Made by a program: the position numbers and the translations under genes | Source: Lachnospiraceae bacterium | GTDB taxonomy: Bacteria; Bacillota; Clostridia; Lachnospirales; Lachnospiraceae | Assembly (NCBI GenBank): GCA_024403515.1 | Contig: JAKSRS010000022.1 | Location: 1 to 34,025 of the forward strand | Length of the DNA stretch: 34,025 nt | Direction of reading: 5' to 3' | The notes under the pieces: generated by a model | What the model saw: only the letters and a program-made list of their open reading frames with translations | Told to the model about the DNA's origin: nothing | Database searches by the model: none | In this document: piece by piece, positions 32,888-34,025 of the stretch | Numbering within the stretch: position 1 is the first letter of the stretch | How the letters are laid out: every line of letters begins with the position of its first letter

Positions 32888-34025
32888 AGATTACTTTTCC
32901 TTTGCATATTGTTTTAACTACGCTTGCGCTGAAGGTCTTTCCTAAGAAGGGTGAATTGCAGGACTTGGATACTGATTTATCGAAGGTCCAGTCCGAATTT
33001 AAATCCACGAGCGCAAAGTCGGCATCATAGCCTTCCTTTATTGGGCTTGGCTCAAATCCGTAAAGCTTTGACGGATTTACGGTAAACATTCTTGCCAGTT
33101 CCATAAGTGAAATGTGACCGGCCTTTACTAAGTTATCATAAGCTACGCTAAATGCGGTTTCAAGTCCGATGATTCCTGATGGAGCCTTTGTTATTTCGCC
33201 GGATTTTTCCTCAATTGAATGAGGAGCATGGTCCGTTGCGATAATGCCGATTGTTGAATCCTTGATACCCTCGATTATGGCCTTGCGGTCCTCATCAGTT
33301 CTAAGTGGCGGATTCATCTTGGCATTTGAACCATACTCTATCACCGCATCCTCGGTTAAAGCTATATGATGTGGTGTAACTTCGGCAAAAATATTGGCGT
33401 TTTTCTTTCGCGCCTGTCGTACTATTTCAACGCTTTCCTTGGCACTTATATGCTGTATATCAAGGGTTGCACCTGTTTCTATGGCAAGGTCCGTATCTCT
33501 TTTAACCAGTGTGTATTCGGCCTCTCTTGGAGAGCCGGTGATGCCATAGTAAGCCGATGCCTTTCCAGCATTAATTCCATTTTCATGGATAAGTCTTTTA
33601 TCTTCTTCATGAAGGCTTATCGGAACATTTAATTTCCTGGCCTTAATAAATGCCTCTTTAAGGATATTTTCGTCCATAAGCGGAATTCCATCGTCTGTAA
33701 ATCCCACTGCACCTTCCTTGTAAAGGGTATCAAAGTCAACAAGTTCTTCGCCCTTTAGGCCCTTTGTGACGCTCGCGCAGGTAAGCACCTTTATCCCGGT
33801 CTTACTTCCTTTTTCAAGGACATACTTTAAGGTTTCCACGTTGTCTACTGTTGGATTTGTGTTGGCCATTAAAACGACTCTTGTAAAGCCGCCTCTTGCC
33901 GCCGCCTTAGCTCCTGTAAACATATCTTCCTTATGAGTAAATCCCGGATCTCTAAAGTGAACATGTACATCCAATAGTCCGGGCAAAAGAACGAGTCCGC
34001 TTCCATCGATTACGTCTTCAGAATC
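32874..34025 (-). CDS. pyrC: Dihydroorotase, N-terminus cut by window edge
   Basis: A zinc amidohydrolase that cyclises carbamoyl aspartate to dihydroorotate. 383 residues are visible; the frame is open to the window edge, so about 40-50 N-terminal residues lie beyond it. Metal-site motifs are GLLDVHVHFRDPGFTHKED, the His in DIQHISAKESV, VTPHHIALTED and IIATDHAPHS. The long form with HxHxRDPG is the class I enzyme of Firmicutes pyr operons. An internal TTG in LLPGLLD could be mistaken for a start, but the sequence before it (DVIDGSGLVL) matches the family N-terminus. The operon promoter, and any PyrR attenuator, lie outside. Confidence 0.95.
   Translation of the reverse strand, partial: DSEDVIDGSGLVLLPGLLDVHVHFRDPGFTHKEDMFTGAKAAARGGFTRVVLMANTNPTVDNVETLKYVLEKGSKTGIKVLTCASVTKGLKGEELVDFDTLYKEGAVGFTDDGIPLMDENILKEAFIKARKLNVPISLHEEDKRLIHENGINAGKASAYYGITGSPREAEYTLVKRDTDLAIETGATLDIQHISAKESVEIVRQARKKNANIFAEVTPHHIALTEDAVIEYGSNAKMNPPLRTDEDRKAIIEGIKDSTIGIIATDHAPHSIEEKSGEITKAPSGIIGLETAFSVAYDNLVKAGHISLMELARMFTVNPSKLYGFEPSPIKEGYDADFALVDLNSDWTFDKSVSKSCNSPFLGKTFSASVVKTICKGKVIYEKV

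Overview
The window looks like chromosomal DNA from a low-GC anaerobic Firmicute, most likely a Lachnospiraceae member close to Butyrivibrio or Pseudobutyrivibrio. This rests on the AT-rich composition, strong AGGAGG-type ribosome binding sites, a BceRSAB-type module, a BMP-family nucleoside ABC transporter, a lipoprotein version of trigger factor, and the pyrC-pyrK-pyrD order. The genus is an inference. I see no rRNA, tRNA, CRISPR array, transposase or phage gene.

Layout. (1) 1-7635, minus strand: a surface-glycan operon. In transcription order it holds a GtrII-like glucosyltransferase, an MBOAT O-acyltransferase, an AlgX/AlgJ-like SGNH protein, a polytopic membrane protein, a sialyltransferase-like enzyme with EDG and HP motifs, and a pseudaminic acid cytidylyltransferase (pseF) cut by the left edge. 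Together they suggest an O-acylated glycan carrying pseudaminic acid. A GC-rich hairpin repeat interrupts the operon at 3044-3116. (2) 7919-12564, minus: response regulator, histidine kinase, ABC ATPase and FtsX-type permease, a Bce-like envelope-stress or antimicrobial-peptide module. A terminator separates the two-component pair from the transporter. (3) 12779-15428: an unannotated 55-residue protein (minus), an AraC regulator overlapping ylmH (plus), and a convergent histidine phosphatase (minus). (4) 15456-21163, minus: xanthine phosphoribosyltransferase, a BMP lipoprotein, and the ATPase and two permeases of a nucleoside transporter, forming a purine salvage unit. A terminator after the lipoprotein gene probably raises binding protein over the membrane complex. 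(5) 21278-27170, minus: cardiolipin synthase, a lipoprotein PPIase related to trigger factor, and a 1041-residue hybrid histidine kinase with receiver and HPt domains. (6) 27313-30250, plus: a membrane-anchored small protein, ispE, a GntR/FCD regulator and a DUF1934 protein, with a GntR-like operator ahead of ispE and two repeat families between ispE and gntR. (7) 30450-31064, minus: a protein of unknown function behind a near-perfect sigma-28 (SigD/FliA) promoter. (8) 31212-34025, minus: pyrC (N-terminus cut by the right edge), pyrK and pyrD of pyrimidine synthesis.

The two most interesting points are the six-gene pseudaminic acid/O-acyl glycan operon, in which the sialyltransferase-like enzyme may be a pseudaminyltransferase, and the motility-type promoter that places an uncharacterised protein in the flagellar regulon. 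Flagellins are common carriers of pseudaminic acid, so the two may be connected, but the window does not prove it.
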